The notes below the pieces were generated by a model, which was not told where the DNA came from, did no database searches, and was given only the letters and a program-made list of their open reading frames with translations. Positions 34,526 through 44,054 of a stretch of 61,860 nucleotides of DNA are shown one piece after another. Each line of letters starts with the position of its first letter. The first letter of the stretch is position 1. Source of the DNA: Planctomycetaceae bacterium (GTDB lineage Bacteria; Planctomycetota; Planctomycetia; Planctomycetales; Planctomycetaceae). The stretch spans positions 1 to 61,860 of the forward strand of contig JAJDEI010000054.1 in the NCBI GenBank assembly GCA_029259845.1. The letters are read 5' to 3'. The translations under genes and the position numbers were made by a program.

Positions 34526-37066
34526 TCACGCCAGTTTCATGAGTTTTCGCGAAAACCATTCCAGTGACAAGAGGCCCGCCAGCAGATAGAGCACCCATTG
34601 GCGGTCCCAGATTTCGATGACCTGCTGATCAAGAACGAACGTCTGCCCACGATTGGGCAGCAAATCGGGCAGTTTCGAGGGCGCCTCGTCGATGGTCAGG
34701 TAGGTGCCGCCGGTCTCCTCGGCCAGTGCCTGCAACTGAGCCACATCCTGCTGCAGCGACTCCATCTCCAACTTGGGTAAAGTGACGGTCACCTCGCCGC
34801 TCACTGTTTCCGAAGAATCGGGAACCGGTAACTCCAGACGATACCGGCCCGGCGTGGTCACGCGAAAATCTCCGATGAACTCGGCCGGCCGGTTTTGATC
34901 CTGACGCAGTACGGGAGCCGGGACCAACGGACGCCCGCGCGGATCGTACACGTCTACGGAAATGGTTGTCGTCTCCAGCGGCTCAAACGACGACGTCAAC
35001 ACCCGCGCCCGGATGGGGACTGTCTGTCCGACGCCGTAATCCTGCCCGTCCAGAATAACCATGGCCCGCTGCAACCCCCGCTTCGACCGGCCTTCCGACG
35101 CCATGCGGGTCAGATTGATCCAGAACCGTTCGGTATATTCCTCGTCGAGTGATCGCAGCCGCCAGATCTCCGGACTGCCCAGATAAACCGTGATCCCCTG
35201 CCCATACCGTTGTGAGGCGAGGAGCGCCGGTGCCCCGGCATCGGTGCGGGACAGCGGATCGCCGAACCGCGCGTAGACCGTCGCACCGCTCTTCTCTCCA
35301 TTGGTCGGATAGGACCGATAGACGCCGGGGAACTGCTCCCATGCCAACCGCGACGCTTCGGCATCCTCAGCGATTCGCAGAAAGGCCGCCGCCTCGCCTT
35401 CCGGAGTGAACTCGACCGGGAATGGCTGATTCCATCGGTCCTTGCGATCGAACTGCGGCCGCACCGGCTCCAGCACGACCGGATACAGCCTGTGAATCGT
35501 CTCAAATTCCCCGTCCGCCGACGCCAACTGAGGCGTGTAGATGTCGCCCGCCACCAGCACCAGCCCGCCCCCTTCGTTGGCGATCCACTCCGCGAGCCAT
35601 TCCCGTTGCTCTGCGGGAATTCGCAACCAGTCGATGTCGAACGCGATCAGCACGTCGTAGGCGAACAACTCTTCGCGGGACTCAGGAAACTTAAACAGCA
35701 GCTCGTGCGCATCCTGACTGATCCCCGGCGTTCCCGATTGCAACCAGACGTCGACTTCCATCGATTGATGCCGATGCAGCACGTTCTTGGCAAAACGGTA
35801 ATCCCGCATCGGCCCCCCCGCGATGATGAGCACCTTCATCGGCCGGTCGAAAACATTCACTGTCCGCGATACGACGTTGTCATCGTCGCGGCTCTCGAAG
35901 AACCCTGCCGGCGGACGGACACGGACACTGTATTCAATCTCCGTCGGCGCAGCGGGCGTCTGCGAAAACGTGACTTCGAGCGGCGTACCGTCGTCCCCCA
36001 GCGTTACGTCTTGAGACTCCACGACCACAGGCTCGCCCGTGTCCGGGTCGCGGCGGAGCAGTTCCACGGACAACGACAAACCACTGCGGTTCTGTGCCGC
36101 CAGCCAGTTATGGAGTCCGGTCGATTGCAGCAGTGCGGTGATTTCAAAGGCGTCGCCCAGTTGCACGTCGGTGGGGACGATCAGCCGCGCGAGTTGGAGG
36201 TTCACGGGAGGTTTCGTGCCACCGACACCGATCGCAAACAAGGGGACGCCGTCCCGCTGAGCCCGACGATTGGCCGCCCGCACGTCGCGACCGACGTTAT
36301 TGGCACCGTCCGAGACGACCACCACGCTGGCCAGCGTTTGCGAACGGCTTTCCGCGAGCAGCTTGTCGACCGAATCCCCCAACCGCGTGGCGAGACCGGT
36401 CGGCTCCAGCAGCGCATCCCAGTCGGGCGAGGGCCCGCGCGCAGACGCCTCCTGTGATGAGACTTCCGGTGATGGGTCACTCGACGACCGGCCGTCCGGT
36501 GATTGGACACCCGGCACCCCGGTTTTTTCGCTGTCCGCCGGATCCTTCTTCGGGAGTCGCAACAGACCGGTGAGCAAATCGCTGTCAAAGGTCGCCACAT
36601 CGACGACGTGCTGCTCCCGCAAACGGTCGATGAGCGGCGATTCGGCCAGCAGCCGCTTGACCGCCTCCCAGCGCGGCTCCTGCGGTCGCGCCGAGACTGA
36701 CCCGGCAAAGTCCGCTTCGGCAGGATCGGAAGCCGGTTGCTGCATGGACGTCGACGTGTCAACCAGCAGCACGACCTGCGAAGCCCGAAACGATTCCTTC
36801 TGGGTCCGTTGATGCGGGTTGAGGGCGATGACCAGCAGCCCCGCCAGCGCGGCGACGCGAAGAAACAGCAGCCAGGCCCGCTGAATTGCACGCAGACGAG
36901 ACGCATCTCGCCACAATAGCCATACGACCAGCACCAGCGTTACCGCGAAACCGGCGAACAGCAGCCCTTCCGGGATCGTCTCCGGCGGAAAGTCGACTTC
37001 GATGACACTCGTCGTCGAAACGTCGCCCGCCGTCGACGCAGCACCAGTGATCCCGTTCGGCAGCAT
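34526..37066 (-). CDS. VWA-domain membrane protein with glutamine-amidotransferase-like part
   Basis: 846 aa. Two membrane helices near the N terminus (about residues 30-50 and 62-80) are followed by a von Willebrand A domain: VVLLVDTSTSM (the DxSxS metal site) and VVVVSDGANNVGRD. An Asp/Pro/Ser-rich insert sits inside it (about 175-225). Next are a beta-sandwich (PTDVQLGDAFEITALL) and a class-I-amidotransferase-like domain (MKVLIIAGGPMRDYRF, VLIAFDIDWLRIP, GGGLVLVAGD). One helix closes the protein (WVLYLLAGLLSLEWF). This layout is typical of BatA-associated planctomycete proteins of unknown function. ATG 37066 starts the conserved part; upstream the frame runs through tandem repeats. Confidence 0.8.
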   Translation of the reverse strand: MLPNGITGAASTAGDVSTTSVIEVDFPPETIPEGLLFAGFAVTLVLVVWLLWRDASRLRAIQRAWLLFLRVAALAGLLVIALNPHQRTQKESFRASQVVLLVDTSTSMQQPASDPAEADFAGSVSARPQEPRWEAVKRLLAESPLIDRLREQHVVDVATFDSDLLTGLLRLPKKDPADSEKTGVPGVQSPDGRSSSDPSPEVSSQEASARGPSPDWDALLEPTGLATRLGDSVDKLLAESRSQTLASVVVVSDGANNVGRDVRAANRRAQRDGVPLFAIGVGGTKPPVNLQLARLIVPTDVQLGDAFEITALLQSTGLHNWLAAQNRSGLSLSVELLRRDPDTGEPVVVESQDVTLGDDGTPLEVTFSQTPAAPTEIEYSVRVRPPAGFFESRDDDNVVSRTVNVFDRPMKVLIIAGGPMRDYRFAKNVLHRHQSMEVDVWLQSGTPGISQDAHELLFKFPESREELFAYDVLIAFDIDWLRIPAEQREWLAEWIANEGGGLVLVAGDIYTPQLASADGEFETIHRLYPVVLEPVRPQFDRKDRWNQPFPVEFTPEGEAAAFLRIAEDAEASRLAWEQFPGVYRSYPTNGEKSGATVYARFGDPLSRTDAGAPALLASQRYGQGITVYLGSPEIWRLRSLDEEYTERFWINLTRMASEGRSKRGLQRAMVILDGQDYGVGQTVPIRARVLTSSFEPLETTTISVDVYDPRGRPLVPAPVLRQDQNRPAEFIGDFRVTTPGRYRLELPVPDSSETVSGEVTVTLPKLEMESLQQDVAQLQALAEETGGTYLTIDEAPSKLPDLLPNRGQTFVLDQQVIEIWDRQWVLYLLAGLLSLEWFSRKLMKLA

Positions 37067-37082
37067 GGTGAGTGAGTTGATT

Positions 37083-37149
37083 GGTTGATGAGTTGATCGG
37101 TTGATGAGTTGATCGGGCGGCGTTTCCTGACTAGTCAACCGATCAACTA
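37083..37149. repeat. Tandem and inverted TTGATC repeats
   Basis: GGTTGATGAGTTGATC occurs twice in tandem (37083-37098, 37099-37114), and GTCAACCGATCAACTA at 37134-37149 is its near-inverse. The right end covers the stop codon of the BatA gene. It could form a hairpin between the BatA and VWA genes. Confidence 0.8.
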
Positions 37150-39432
37150 ACCATGAAATCCGAGTCGGTAGGCGAGCGATTGTTCGCCGACAAACAGGAA
37201 CAACAGGCCGGCGAGCAACCACCAGCGGACATCCTGGCCCGGCGGGTCGTTACGAATCCAATCGAGGGCCTCCCCATCCTGAATGGCGAGGCTCACACCT
37301 TCTCCCGACAGTTGACGCAACGAGCCCTCATCCGCGATCGACAGCCGGCTTTCCTCGACCGGGACATTATAGGCCATCCACGTCTCTTCGGCTTGCTGCT
37401 GATGGTCGTGACGCCGGACGACGTACACGCCCGGATCGTCGGTCTCCCGGAACGTTGCGACCCAAGTGTCGAGGTCACCGGCCGATCGGCCGGGTGAGAT
37501 TTCATCAACATTGGCCGCCGCCTCCGGCGCGGCCGCCTTGATGGTGACGACCTCACCGTCCGGCGTGACGATCTCGACGTCCTCCTGATAGATAGTGCGG
37601 TCAAGCCGTTCGACAATCGGCTCGCCGACAGTTCGCCGCGGTTGCGAGCGGTCGCGACGGGCGATGTACTTCTGCAGCTCCAACTGCATGACGGCATAGC
37701 TCGGAGCCGCCGGCCCGCCGGCCCAGTTGTTCCAGACGTTGCCGTCCGGTCCGACTGCCGGACCGGCCGTCGTCAGAAACGTTACCACACGGCCGTCTCC
37801 GTAAGAGTGTTCGAGAATGAGCGGGTCGCGGTTCCGCAACCGGGCAATCACCTTGATTTGAGGAAACGCATCGGCTGAGAAAACCGCGTCCGGAGTCTCA
37901 ACCGGATCGTAGTGATTGACCCTCACCACATCGATGAACGGATTGTCCTGGCCACTCAGGATGCGGAAGATCGGGTGCTCCTCAACGACTACATCCGGGC
38001 CGGTGACTGTCTGCGGATGCTCCAGCGCACGGGGTGACGTCGACAGCGGGACGGGGAACAAGCCCTCCCCGTCTGCGTACAACTTCTCGTTATAGAATGC
38101 CGGCCGCACGGCATCGCCGACGTACCACACCAGTCCCCCGCCAGCGGCGACGTAGTCCTGGACTGCCTTCAAGGCATCCGGGGGCAACTCGGCCACGTTC
38201 ACCAGATAGATCGATTGAAAGGCGGTGAGATCCCGTCGCCGCATCCCGTCCACGTTGTCCACCAGCGGCGCGTAACCGGTGACGGAACGATCGGCTGCGA
38301 GCGCATCGGCGATAAACAGCCCCTCATCGCCGCCGGGCGTGCCGTCGACGATCAGCACTTCGTTCTCTGCGGGGACGTCGATCGCGAGGTGCCGCAAGTT
38401 GTCGGCTTCCAAGGGGTCCGCCTCCAGCGAGACTTCGACCCGGTGCTTCCCCGCTTCGGCAAAGGTGGCACCAAACGTTCGCTGGACGCTTTCCCCGGCC
38501 GGGATCGACTCGAAGACGTGATTTACGGGAAGTCGCTCGCCGTCCGCTGTCACCGACAGCCGCACGTCCTCCCTCTCGCGGCTGCCGAAGTTCTGGACGG
38601 TTGCCGTCAGTTCCACGGGGATGCCCGCCGCGGCCACTTCAACGGCTCCGGTCAGTTGGGTAACGGCCAGATTCTCGTGAGCATCACGAATCGCCCGGAC
38701 AAAACTGAGACTCACGTCCGCTTCCGCCAGGTCTGCCAGCGCGGCGCGGACCGATTGGCTGCCGGCCCAGTCCGAACTTCGGAAGTCTGAGAGAACATGC
38801 AGATACCGGGCCGCGGACGGGTCGTCCGCCAGTCGCTGCCGCGCAGCCTCCAGCCCGGCGACAAGGTCGACACGCTGGTGCGTACACGGGAGAGCGTCGA
38901 GTTTGGCGGCCAATTCCTCGACGAACGGTTCGTCGATGGTCCGTTCGCCCAGGTTCGAGTAGGTGCTATCCGGCTGCGACATCAACAGCAGCGTCAGCCG
39001 CTGTGTGCCCGGACGGCGGGCCCCCTCGGACACAAGCTTGCGGATGACACTTTTCGCACGCTCGAAGGCGGTCTCTTCTCCCATGCGGTCCTGCATCGAG
39101 CCGCTGTCGTCCAGCAGCACCACATGATGCGACTTGGCCCCCTGAAAGAGCGACAACTGGCTCGGGTCGAGAATCAAACGGGCGATCAAAAAAGCGATCA
39201 ACAGCACGATCAGCACGCGGAACAGCAGCAGCAGCAGTTGTTCGAACAGAATCCGCCGACGGCTCCGTTGGTCGCTCGCCAACAAGAACTCCATCGCGGC
39301 AAATCGCACGCGGCGATACCGCAGCCGGTTGATCAGATGGATGATGATCGGTGCCGCGACCAGCGCCACACCCGGCCAGAAAAAGGCCGGGTTCAGAAAA
39401 TGCTGCGCGATCCACGGCGAAAAAAGATTCAT
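37147..39432 (-). CDS. BatA-domain / VWA membrane protein
   Basis: 761 aa. The N terminus is a typical BatA (aerotolerance-type) module: FLNPAFFWPGVALVAAPIIIH, INRLRYRRVRFAAMEFL, then a second helix (LLLLFRVLIVLLIAFLIARL). A VWA domain follows with HVVLLDDSGSMQDR (metal site) at about residue 98. Later parts are beta-rich and amidotransferase-like (VLIVDGTPGGDEGLF, GGGLVWYVGDAV), and a C-terminal helix (WWLLAGLLFLFVGEQ) anchors the end. Bat proteins work with MoxR ATPases and DUF58 proteins; neither is in the window. It is the first gene of the minus-strand envelope group. No clear ribosome binding site. Confidence 0.82.
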   Translation of the reverse strand: MNLFSPWIAQHFLNPAFFWPGVALVAAPIIIHLINRLRYRRVRFAAMEFLLASDQRSRRRILFEQLLLLLFRVLIVLLIAFLIARLILDPSQLSLFQGAKSHHVVLLDDSGSMQDRMGEETAFERAKSVIRKLVSEGARRPGTQRLTLLLMSQPDSTYSNLGERTIDEPFVEELAAKLDALPCTHQRVDLVAGLEAARQRLADDPSAARYLHVLSDFRSSDWAGSQSVRAALADLAEADVSLSFVRAIRDAHENLAVTQLTGAVEVAAAGIPVELTATVQNFGSREREDVRLSVTADGERLPVNHVFESIPAGESVQRTFGATFAEAGKHRVEVSLEADPLEADNLRHLAIDVPAENEVLIVDGTPGGDEGLFIADALAADRSVTGYAPLVDNVDGMRRRDLTAFQSIYLVNVAELPPDALKAVQDYVAAGGGLVWYVGDAVRPAFYNEKLYADGEGLFPVPLSTSPRALEHPQTVTGPDVVVEEHPIFRILSGQDNPFIDVVRVNHYDPVETPDAVFSADAFPQIKVIARLRNRDPLILEHSYGDGRVVTFLTTAGPAVGPDGNVWNNWAGGPAAPSYAVMQLELQKYIARRDRSQPRRTVGEPIVERLDRTIYQEDVEIVTPDGEVVTIKAAAPEAAANVDEISPGRSAGDLDTWVATFRETDDPGVYVVRRHDHQQQAEETWMAYNVPVEESRLSIADEGSLRQLSGEGVSLAIQDGEALDWIRNDPPGQDVRWWLLAGLLFLFVGEQSLAYRLGFHG

Positions 39433-39502
39433 AAGAGGCCGAGTAAGAACCACCGTTGGCAAACTGCGAGGATCCCGTTGGCAAACGTGCGAGGATTCGG
39501 AA

Positions 39503-40678
39503 TCAAGTGGATGCGGCTGTCGAAGCGGGCTGCGCCACGAGCGCGGCGACGAACCCCACGAGGTCGCCCTGCTCCCGGGCGACTTCCTGCAGCCGGCCGA
39601 GGCGTCCGGCTTGAGCGCAGAGTTCGGCGAACGAAAACCCGGCGTCCGGACCCAGGCCGGTGAGGCACGCCGCGGCGACGTCGACCGCCTCGTCGAGCCG
39701 CTTGGCGCGCATCAGCAGGTCGACCAGCACGTACGCCAGCATGGGCTTGTCCTGTTCGTCCGGTTCATTGGCAAGTTTCTCACGAAAATACTCCAGTCCG
39801 CTGTCCGCGTCGTCCTCGAGCACCACGCGGAAAAACTGCCGGTGGGCGGGATAGAAGTCTTCAAACGGCGGCTCGCCGGGGTATTGCAGCGGTGCGTCGA
39901 GGCGGGTCCCGTACTCACAAAGCTGGACCGCCATCCCGAGTTCCTCCGCCGCCGGCTCGATCGACCGGGCAAAGCGAACGACCGAACTCAAGTGGGAGAC
40001 ATCAATATGATAGTTCCCCCCCTCAAGCAGCCAGTCGCGGCCGCGCAACAGGTCGTGCAACGAAGCGTTCGGCTCGATCGTCGGAATCCGCTCCTGAACC
40101 TGCCGCCGGACGTTTTCAGTCAAATCCTCGTACAGTTGCCGGACCATGACCTTGACACAGTCCTGCCGCTCTTCGGCGGACAGGTTGCCCATTGCCTGGT
40201 CGAGCGACGTGATCGTGCTGCAAATCCCGTGAGACCGGAGCATCATCTGCACCCCCTTGACGGGGTTCACTCGCTCAAATAGAGCGATCTGCATGACCTG
40301 CTCCTGTTGTTCATCGAAATCGCCCGTTACCTGGATCGCTTCGATCGCCTCTGCGACCTTTTCCGGCTCACGAATCACCTGGAGATACATCCATGCCGAG
40401 GGGATATCGCCGTCGGCCAGAAACGCTTCCCCCGCCTCCCGGGCGGCGGACACATAGGTTTCCTCGATCTCCGCCCGATGCTCCTGCGGGACATCATCGA
40501 ACGACGTGGGCCGCGCCAGCGGCAGTCCCAGCGAGTGCTTCTTCTGGATCAACCTGGCGTCGAACAGCTTGTGGAACGCCTTCTGTTCCCGCAGCGTTTC
40601 CACAAGCCGGTCGAAGACCGCGGTGGCACCGCCTTTTGTCGCGAGTTCCTCGAAGTCAGCAAATTCCTGATCGGACAT
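39503..40678 (-). CDS. Helical-repeat protein, unknown
   Basis: 391 aa, cytoplasmic (no signal peptide or helix). Mostly alpha-helical with several TPR-like hairpins: FLADGDIPSAWMYLQVIREP, EYFREKLANEPDEQDKPMLAYVLVDLLMRAKRLDEAVD, FSFAELCAQAGRL. No catalytic motif is seen. ATG 40678 opens MSDQEFADFEELATKG; the longer frame adds unlike residues. It lies 70 bases upstream of the BatA gene and could be part of that operon. The family is unknown to me. Confidence 0.7.
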   Translation of the reverse strand: MSDQEFADFEELATKGGATAVFDRLVETLREQKAFHKLFDARLIQKKHSLGLPLARPTSFDDVPQEHRAEIEETYVSAAREAGEAFLADGDIPSAWMYLQVIREPEKVAEAIEAIQVTGDFDEQQEQVMQIALFERVNPVKGVQMMLRSHGICSTITSLDQAMGNLSAEERQDCVKVMVRQLYEDLTENVRRQVQERIPTIEPNASLHDLLRGRDWLLEGGNYHIDVSHLSSVVRFARSIEPAAEELGMAVQLCEYGTRLDAPLQYPGEPPFEDFYPAHRQFFRVVLEDDADSGLEYFREKLANEPDEQDKPMLAYVLVDLLMRAKRLDEAVDVAAACLTGLGPDAGFSFAELCAQAGRLGRLQEVAREQGDLVGFVAALVAQPASTAAST

Positions 40679-40890
40679 AAGAAACCATTCGTGTCGAGAT
40701 GTGTGCCGTTTTACCGATGGGCGATTGCGCGTGTCCGAAAACTGCGATCGTTTAAGAAGTGGGAACGGGTCCGCTCCCTCACCTCGTGACGTGCGCCGCT
40801 TGCCAATGAACTCGCAGACGGAATCCGGACAGTCGGCTCGCATCCGGCGATGCGTCGGTCCCGGTGCCTTGTCGAGCTTTGATCCGGGTG

Positions 40891-40942
40891 TGGGAGTTCA
40901 AGCTTTGGCTTGTTTTCGCAGCCGAAAGGCCGAACTCCAACC
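40891..40942 (+). repeat. 52-bp palindromic element, copy 3
   Basis: Same structure as 23524-23575: GGGAGTTCA arm, AAGCTTTGGCTTG inner hairpin, CAGCCGAAAGGCCG inner hairpin, CGAACTCCAAC arm. Lies between the helical-repeat gene and the RicT-like gene. Confidence 0.85.
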
Positions 40943-40973
40943 CCAAGTCTCAAGTTTGGCAGAGCACGCGCCG

Positions 40974-41528
40974 TCAATGACAACCGCACGTTCCGCAGCC
41001 TCCTCCTGCTGACGAGTCCGGGACGGTCACCAGTCCGTCGGCTGTCACCGGTTGAACCTCAATGCTTCCCAAACCGGAAGCAGCCGCCTGAAGGGCCAAC
41101 TTCGTACAGTCCGGCCCTCGATGGTTAAGGACGTAAAGGATCAGCTTCGTTCGGTCGGCCGTCCACTCCAGGTCGATGAGTTCCAGCTCCAGTTCCCATT
41201 GTTCGATCCGTTCGCGCCATTTGTCAAATGCCGCACGTGCCTCTGTGCGAAGCTGCTGTTCGGTCTCCAGGTCCGCGGGGGCGGCCCGACGAATGACACG
41301 CGGCAGCCCCTCGGCAGCGTCCGCTGGCTCATCTTCCCCGCCGGTCGGTTGTGCGAACAACGGCTTTGCGTTGGTCGTTCGGAATTCGCTCAACACGGTC
41401 CCCAACAGCCGGCCGCGATGGGCCTCGACAACCACCCGGTCCCCGCGCACAACCCCGATCGCCTCTTCCACTGCGAAGCGGGAGACTTCCGGAATCATGC
41501 CGTACCGGACAAGGACCACCGATGCCAT
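40974..41528 (-). CDS. RicT/PSP1-like protein with Cys-rich tail
   Basis: 184 aa. The PSP1 C-terminal domain pattern is recognisable: a beta strand VVLVRYGMIPEVSRF, then GDRVVVEAHRGRLLGTVL, a helical middle and LELIDLEWTADRTKLILYVL. This domain occurs in RicT (YaaT) of Bacillus, part of the Y-complex that modulates RNase Y, and binds an iron-sulfur cluster in partner complexes. Here the protein is about two thirds of RicT length and ends in GGGCGTCGCH, a cluster of three Cys plus a His that may bind metal. Role in RNA processing is inferred from the family only. Confidence 0.75.
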   Translation of the reverse strand: MASVVLVRYGMIPEVSRFAVEEAIGVVRGDRVVVEAHRGRLLGTVLSEFRTTNAKPLFAQPTGGEDEPADAAEGLPRVIRRAAPADLETEQQLRTEARAAFDKWRERIEQWELELELIDLEWTADRTKLILYVLNHRGPDCTKLALQAAASGLGSIEVQPVTADGLVTVPDSSAGGGCGTCGCH

Positions 41529-41933
41529 CTGCGCCGTCCTTCAAGAAACGTCCACGTTGAAATCTGTCGCACCCCGAAAGTCCGTGGTGTCTCAGTTTCA
41601 ATCGCGTGTGCCCTCATCGTCTGCGTCCCGGCCATCGTAGTGTACCCGTGGGCAGAGACACAATCTGGAGGCCCGAATGGCGAGGCAATCGCATCCGGGG
41701 GCCGTTGCTGGGCGGTGGACGCTGGGGACAGCCGTCATTTCGTGGGACTGCGCCGCTGCGGAATTCCCGGAGTTGCCTGCCCCACGATTTCGTGCCGGAC
41801 CTCGACTTCTCTGAGGACGCACCCTCGCAGCAAGAGCGGATTGCGTCCTCCATCGATGGTGTCGTCAGATAAAGTGCAGGACCACCCCAGATGACGATCT
41901 GCACTGCAGTGCCGTCCCCCGCACCACACCGCG
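41529..41933. other. Gap between RicT-like and TolC-like genes
   Basis: About 405 bases with no frame resembling a known or hypothetical protein and no obvious repeat. Probably holds the RicT-like gene promoter in its left part and the end of the efflux operon transcript in its right part. Confidence 0.45.
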
Positions 41934-43655
41934 CTACCGCACCGTAAAGTCCGGGCCGACATTGGCGGGTTGGCTCAATCGATGAATCGGTGCCGAATCC
42001 CATTCGTTGCTTTGGCGACCGTCTTGCGTCCCTGCCGGCGGAGTGTCGGGGACCTGCGGAAGTGCCGGCGCGGCGGATTCGCCGCCGCCATCCTCGTCGC
42101 CGCCATCCTCGTCGCCGCCAGCCTCGCCGACTCCGTCAGCCGCTGAACCGTCCCGGGCCGGCTGCGGCCTGCCGGGCTCAAGAATCGCCGGACCGGCTTC
42201 GACGGGTTCGTTGCCGTCGACGGGAACAGGCTGCGGTTCGAGAACAGGCTGCGGTTCCGGCAGCGTCGCCAGTTGGCAGCCGACCACTCGCTCCAGGGAA
42301 GCTAAGGTCTGATTAAGATCGGCCTCGAACCGTATCAGTTGCAGGTGGAAGTTCAACAGGTCCGTCCAGTTGTCAAGAATCTGCTGAAAGTCCACTTTGT
42401 TGACGCGGTAGTCGGCCGTCGAGACGCGCAGCGTTTGTTCCGCCAAAGGGATAATCCTGCCATCAAACAGCTCGATTTGCTGCCCGAGTGCATCGGCGCG
42501 GACGATCAGACGGCGGATCAATCGGAATGTGTCGTCCCGTGATGCGTCATAACGACGTGCGGATTCGAGGATTCGGTTCTCTGCTTCTCGCACGCCGGCA
42601 TCGAGTTTGTCGCGCCAGATCGGCAGAGTGACCCCCAGCAACAACGCGACGTTGTCGTTGCTGTTGGTGACCGGCGAGATGGCCGAATCGGCGGTGATCG
42701 CCTGCCAGCCCAGCCCGACGTTGAAGTCCGGGTAGTAGTTGAGCCGGGCCAGTTCCTGCGTCCGTTCGGCCCGGATGATGGCGTGCAGACGTTCCTGCAG
42801 CTCCGGGCGACAGCGAATCGCCTCTTCGTAAAGCGCGTCGATCTGCTCGGGGACCGGCGGGATCTCGATGTCGGACACGGCCTGCAGATTCGCATTGGGG
42901 GAGGTATGCAAGATCTTGGCCAGATCCGCCTGAGACAGTCCCAGCTCCCGCCGCAGTGCAATGAGGATGTCTTCCAGTTGTTCGAGTTCGACCTCAGCCC
43001 GCAATACATCCTGCTGACTGGTGGTTCCCGTGCGATAGCGTGCGTCGGCGAACTTCAGCAACTGTTCGAGCAGAATCTGATCGCTTTTGATAATCTCGAT
43101 CGCTTCCTGATTGTATGCCAGGTCGTAGTAGGCCAATTTGACGTCTTCGATGATTTTGAGTTGCGATTGGGCAAGTCGCGTTAAGGCGATTTTCGCGTCC
43201 TGCTCGGCGACCTCGCCGCGCACGCGGAGTTTGCTCAACCAGGGCAGCCTCTGCGACAATGTCAGTGTGTTGGGGCCGCGACCGGCCGCGGTTTGTACGC
43301 TGTAGGTGTCAAACGGCTGAAATGCGTCGGTCACGATCGGGTCGTCGAGTGCCGTGACCTGCGGAATCACGTTCGCCTGCGCGGTCACCGCCCGCTGGGC
43401 AGCCAGGATCTCCGGATTGCGCTCCAGGGCGATCTGCACGAAGAAGTCGACTTCATGCGGAACATCAAGATGCGGCTCCGCCGGGAGGGTCGCCGGTTGC
43501 CCGGTCTCCATGCGTGCGGACGCAAGCTGGACGTGGTGTGTCGTGACGGCGGCCTGAGGTTGCGGAGCCAGCGGCGACGCACAACCTGCGATCAAAGAGA
43601 CTGCGATCAAAGAGACGTTGATCAACCCGACAGTCAGAGATTTTCGAATAGGCAT
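41934..43655 (-). CDS. TolC/CusC-like outer-membrane efflux lipoprotein
   Basis: 573 aa. Signal sequence with lipobox LIAGCASPL, so probably lipid-anchored. Two OEP (TolC) repeats of long helices follow: LTLSQRLPWLSKLRVRGEVA, LAYYDLAYNQEAIEII, DVLRAEVELEQLED and the second LLLGVTLPIWRDKLDAGVREAE, FQQILDNWTDLLNFHLQ. The last ~100 residues are a Pro/Glu/Gly-rich, acidic tail (GGDEDGGDEDGGGES) not typical of the family. It is the only outer-membrane channel in the window and could serve both RND pumps. A ~400-base gap separates it from cusA1. Confidence 0.85.
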   Translation of the reverse strand: MPIRKSLTVGLINVSLIAVSLIAGCASPLAPQPQAAVTTHHVQLASARMETGQPATLPAEPHLDVPHEVDFFVQIALERNPEILAAQRAVTAQANVIPQVTALDDPIVTDAFQPFDTYSVQTAAGRGPNTLTLSQRLPWLSKLRVRGEVAEQDAKIALTRLAQSQLKIIEDVKLAYYDLAYNQEAIEIIKSDQILLEQLLKFADARYRTGTTSQQDVLRAEVELEQLEDILIALRRELGLSQADLAKILHTSPNANLQAVSDIEIPPVPEQIDALYEEAIRCRPELQERLHAIIRAERTQELARLNYYPDFNVGLGWQAITADSAISPVTNSNDNVALLLGVTLPIWRDKLDAGVREAENRILESARRYDASRDDTFRLIRRLIVRADALGQQIELFDGRIIPLAEQTLRVSTADYRVNKVDFQQILDNWTDLLNFHLQLIRFEADLNQTLASLERVVGCQLATLPEPQPVLEPQPVPVDGNEPVEAGPAILEPGRPQPARDGSAADGVGEAGGDEDGGDEDGGGESAAPALPQVPDTPPAGTQDGRQSNEWDSAPIHRLSQPANVGPDFTVR

Positions 43656-44054
43656 CGGCGACAGGCTCCCACGGCGATACGACAACTCGTGAAATGCTCT
43701 CGGTGTGCATTGCGTATCGGAGAAATCGGCGATGACGGGCACCACGCTTAACCGTATTGTGCGTCTCCGGACGGTGAGACCGATGTTGCCGCCGTCACAA
43801 TCAGTACAAGCCGGACATGAGGAACGAATCCGCTCATGGGGGGGCAATTCCGGGCGGAATCGCTCGCCGGGACGACAAGAGTCAGAGGAGCCGGTTTGAC
43901 GTGGGAAGGCGGAATCGAGCAGGACGTCGATTGCTCGCTCGGACGACCGAAGCGACCGTGGCACGCTGGTGTCCGTGCCGCGCAAACCGAGCGCCAAGCA
44001 GTCGCTGGGGGACGACGAACGTGAACCACCCACATCGGTGATTTCACGCTCAGC
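43656..44054. other. Gap between cusA1 and the TolC-like gene
   Basis: About 400 bases with no supported gene. The frame upstream of the channel gene is open but shows no conserved residues. May contain a separate promoter for the channel gene; no clear element was seen. Confidence 0.45.

Noticed and set aside
37083-37149. CRISPR-like array
   Set aside because: Only two tandem 16-mers without spacers; plus an inverted copy. Not a CRISPR.
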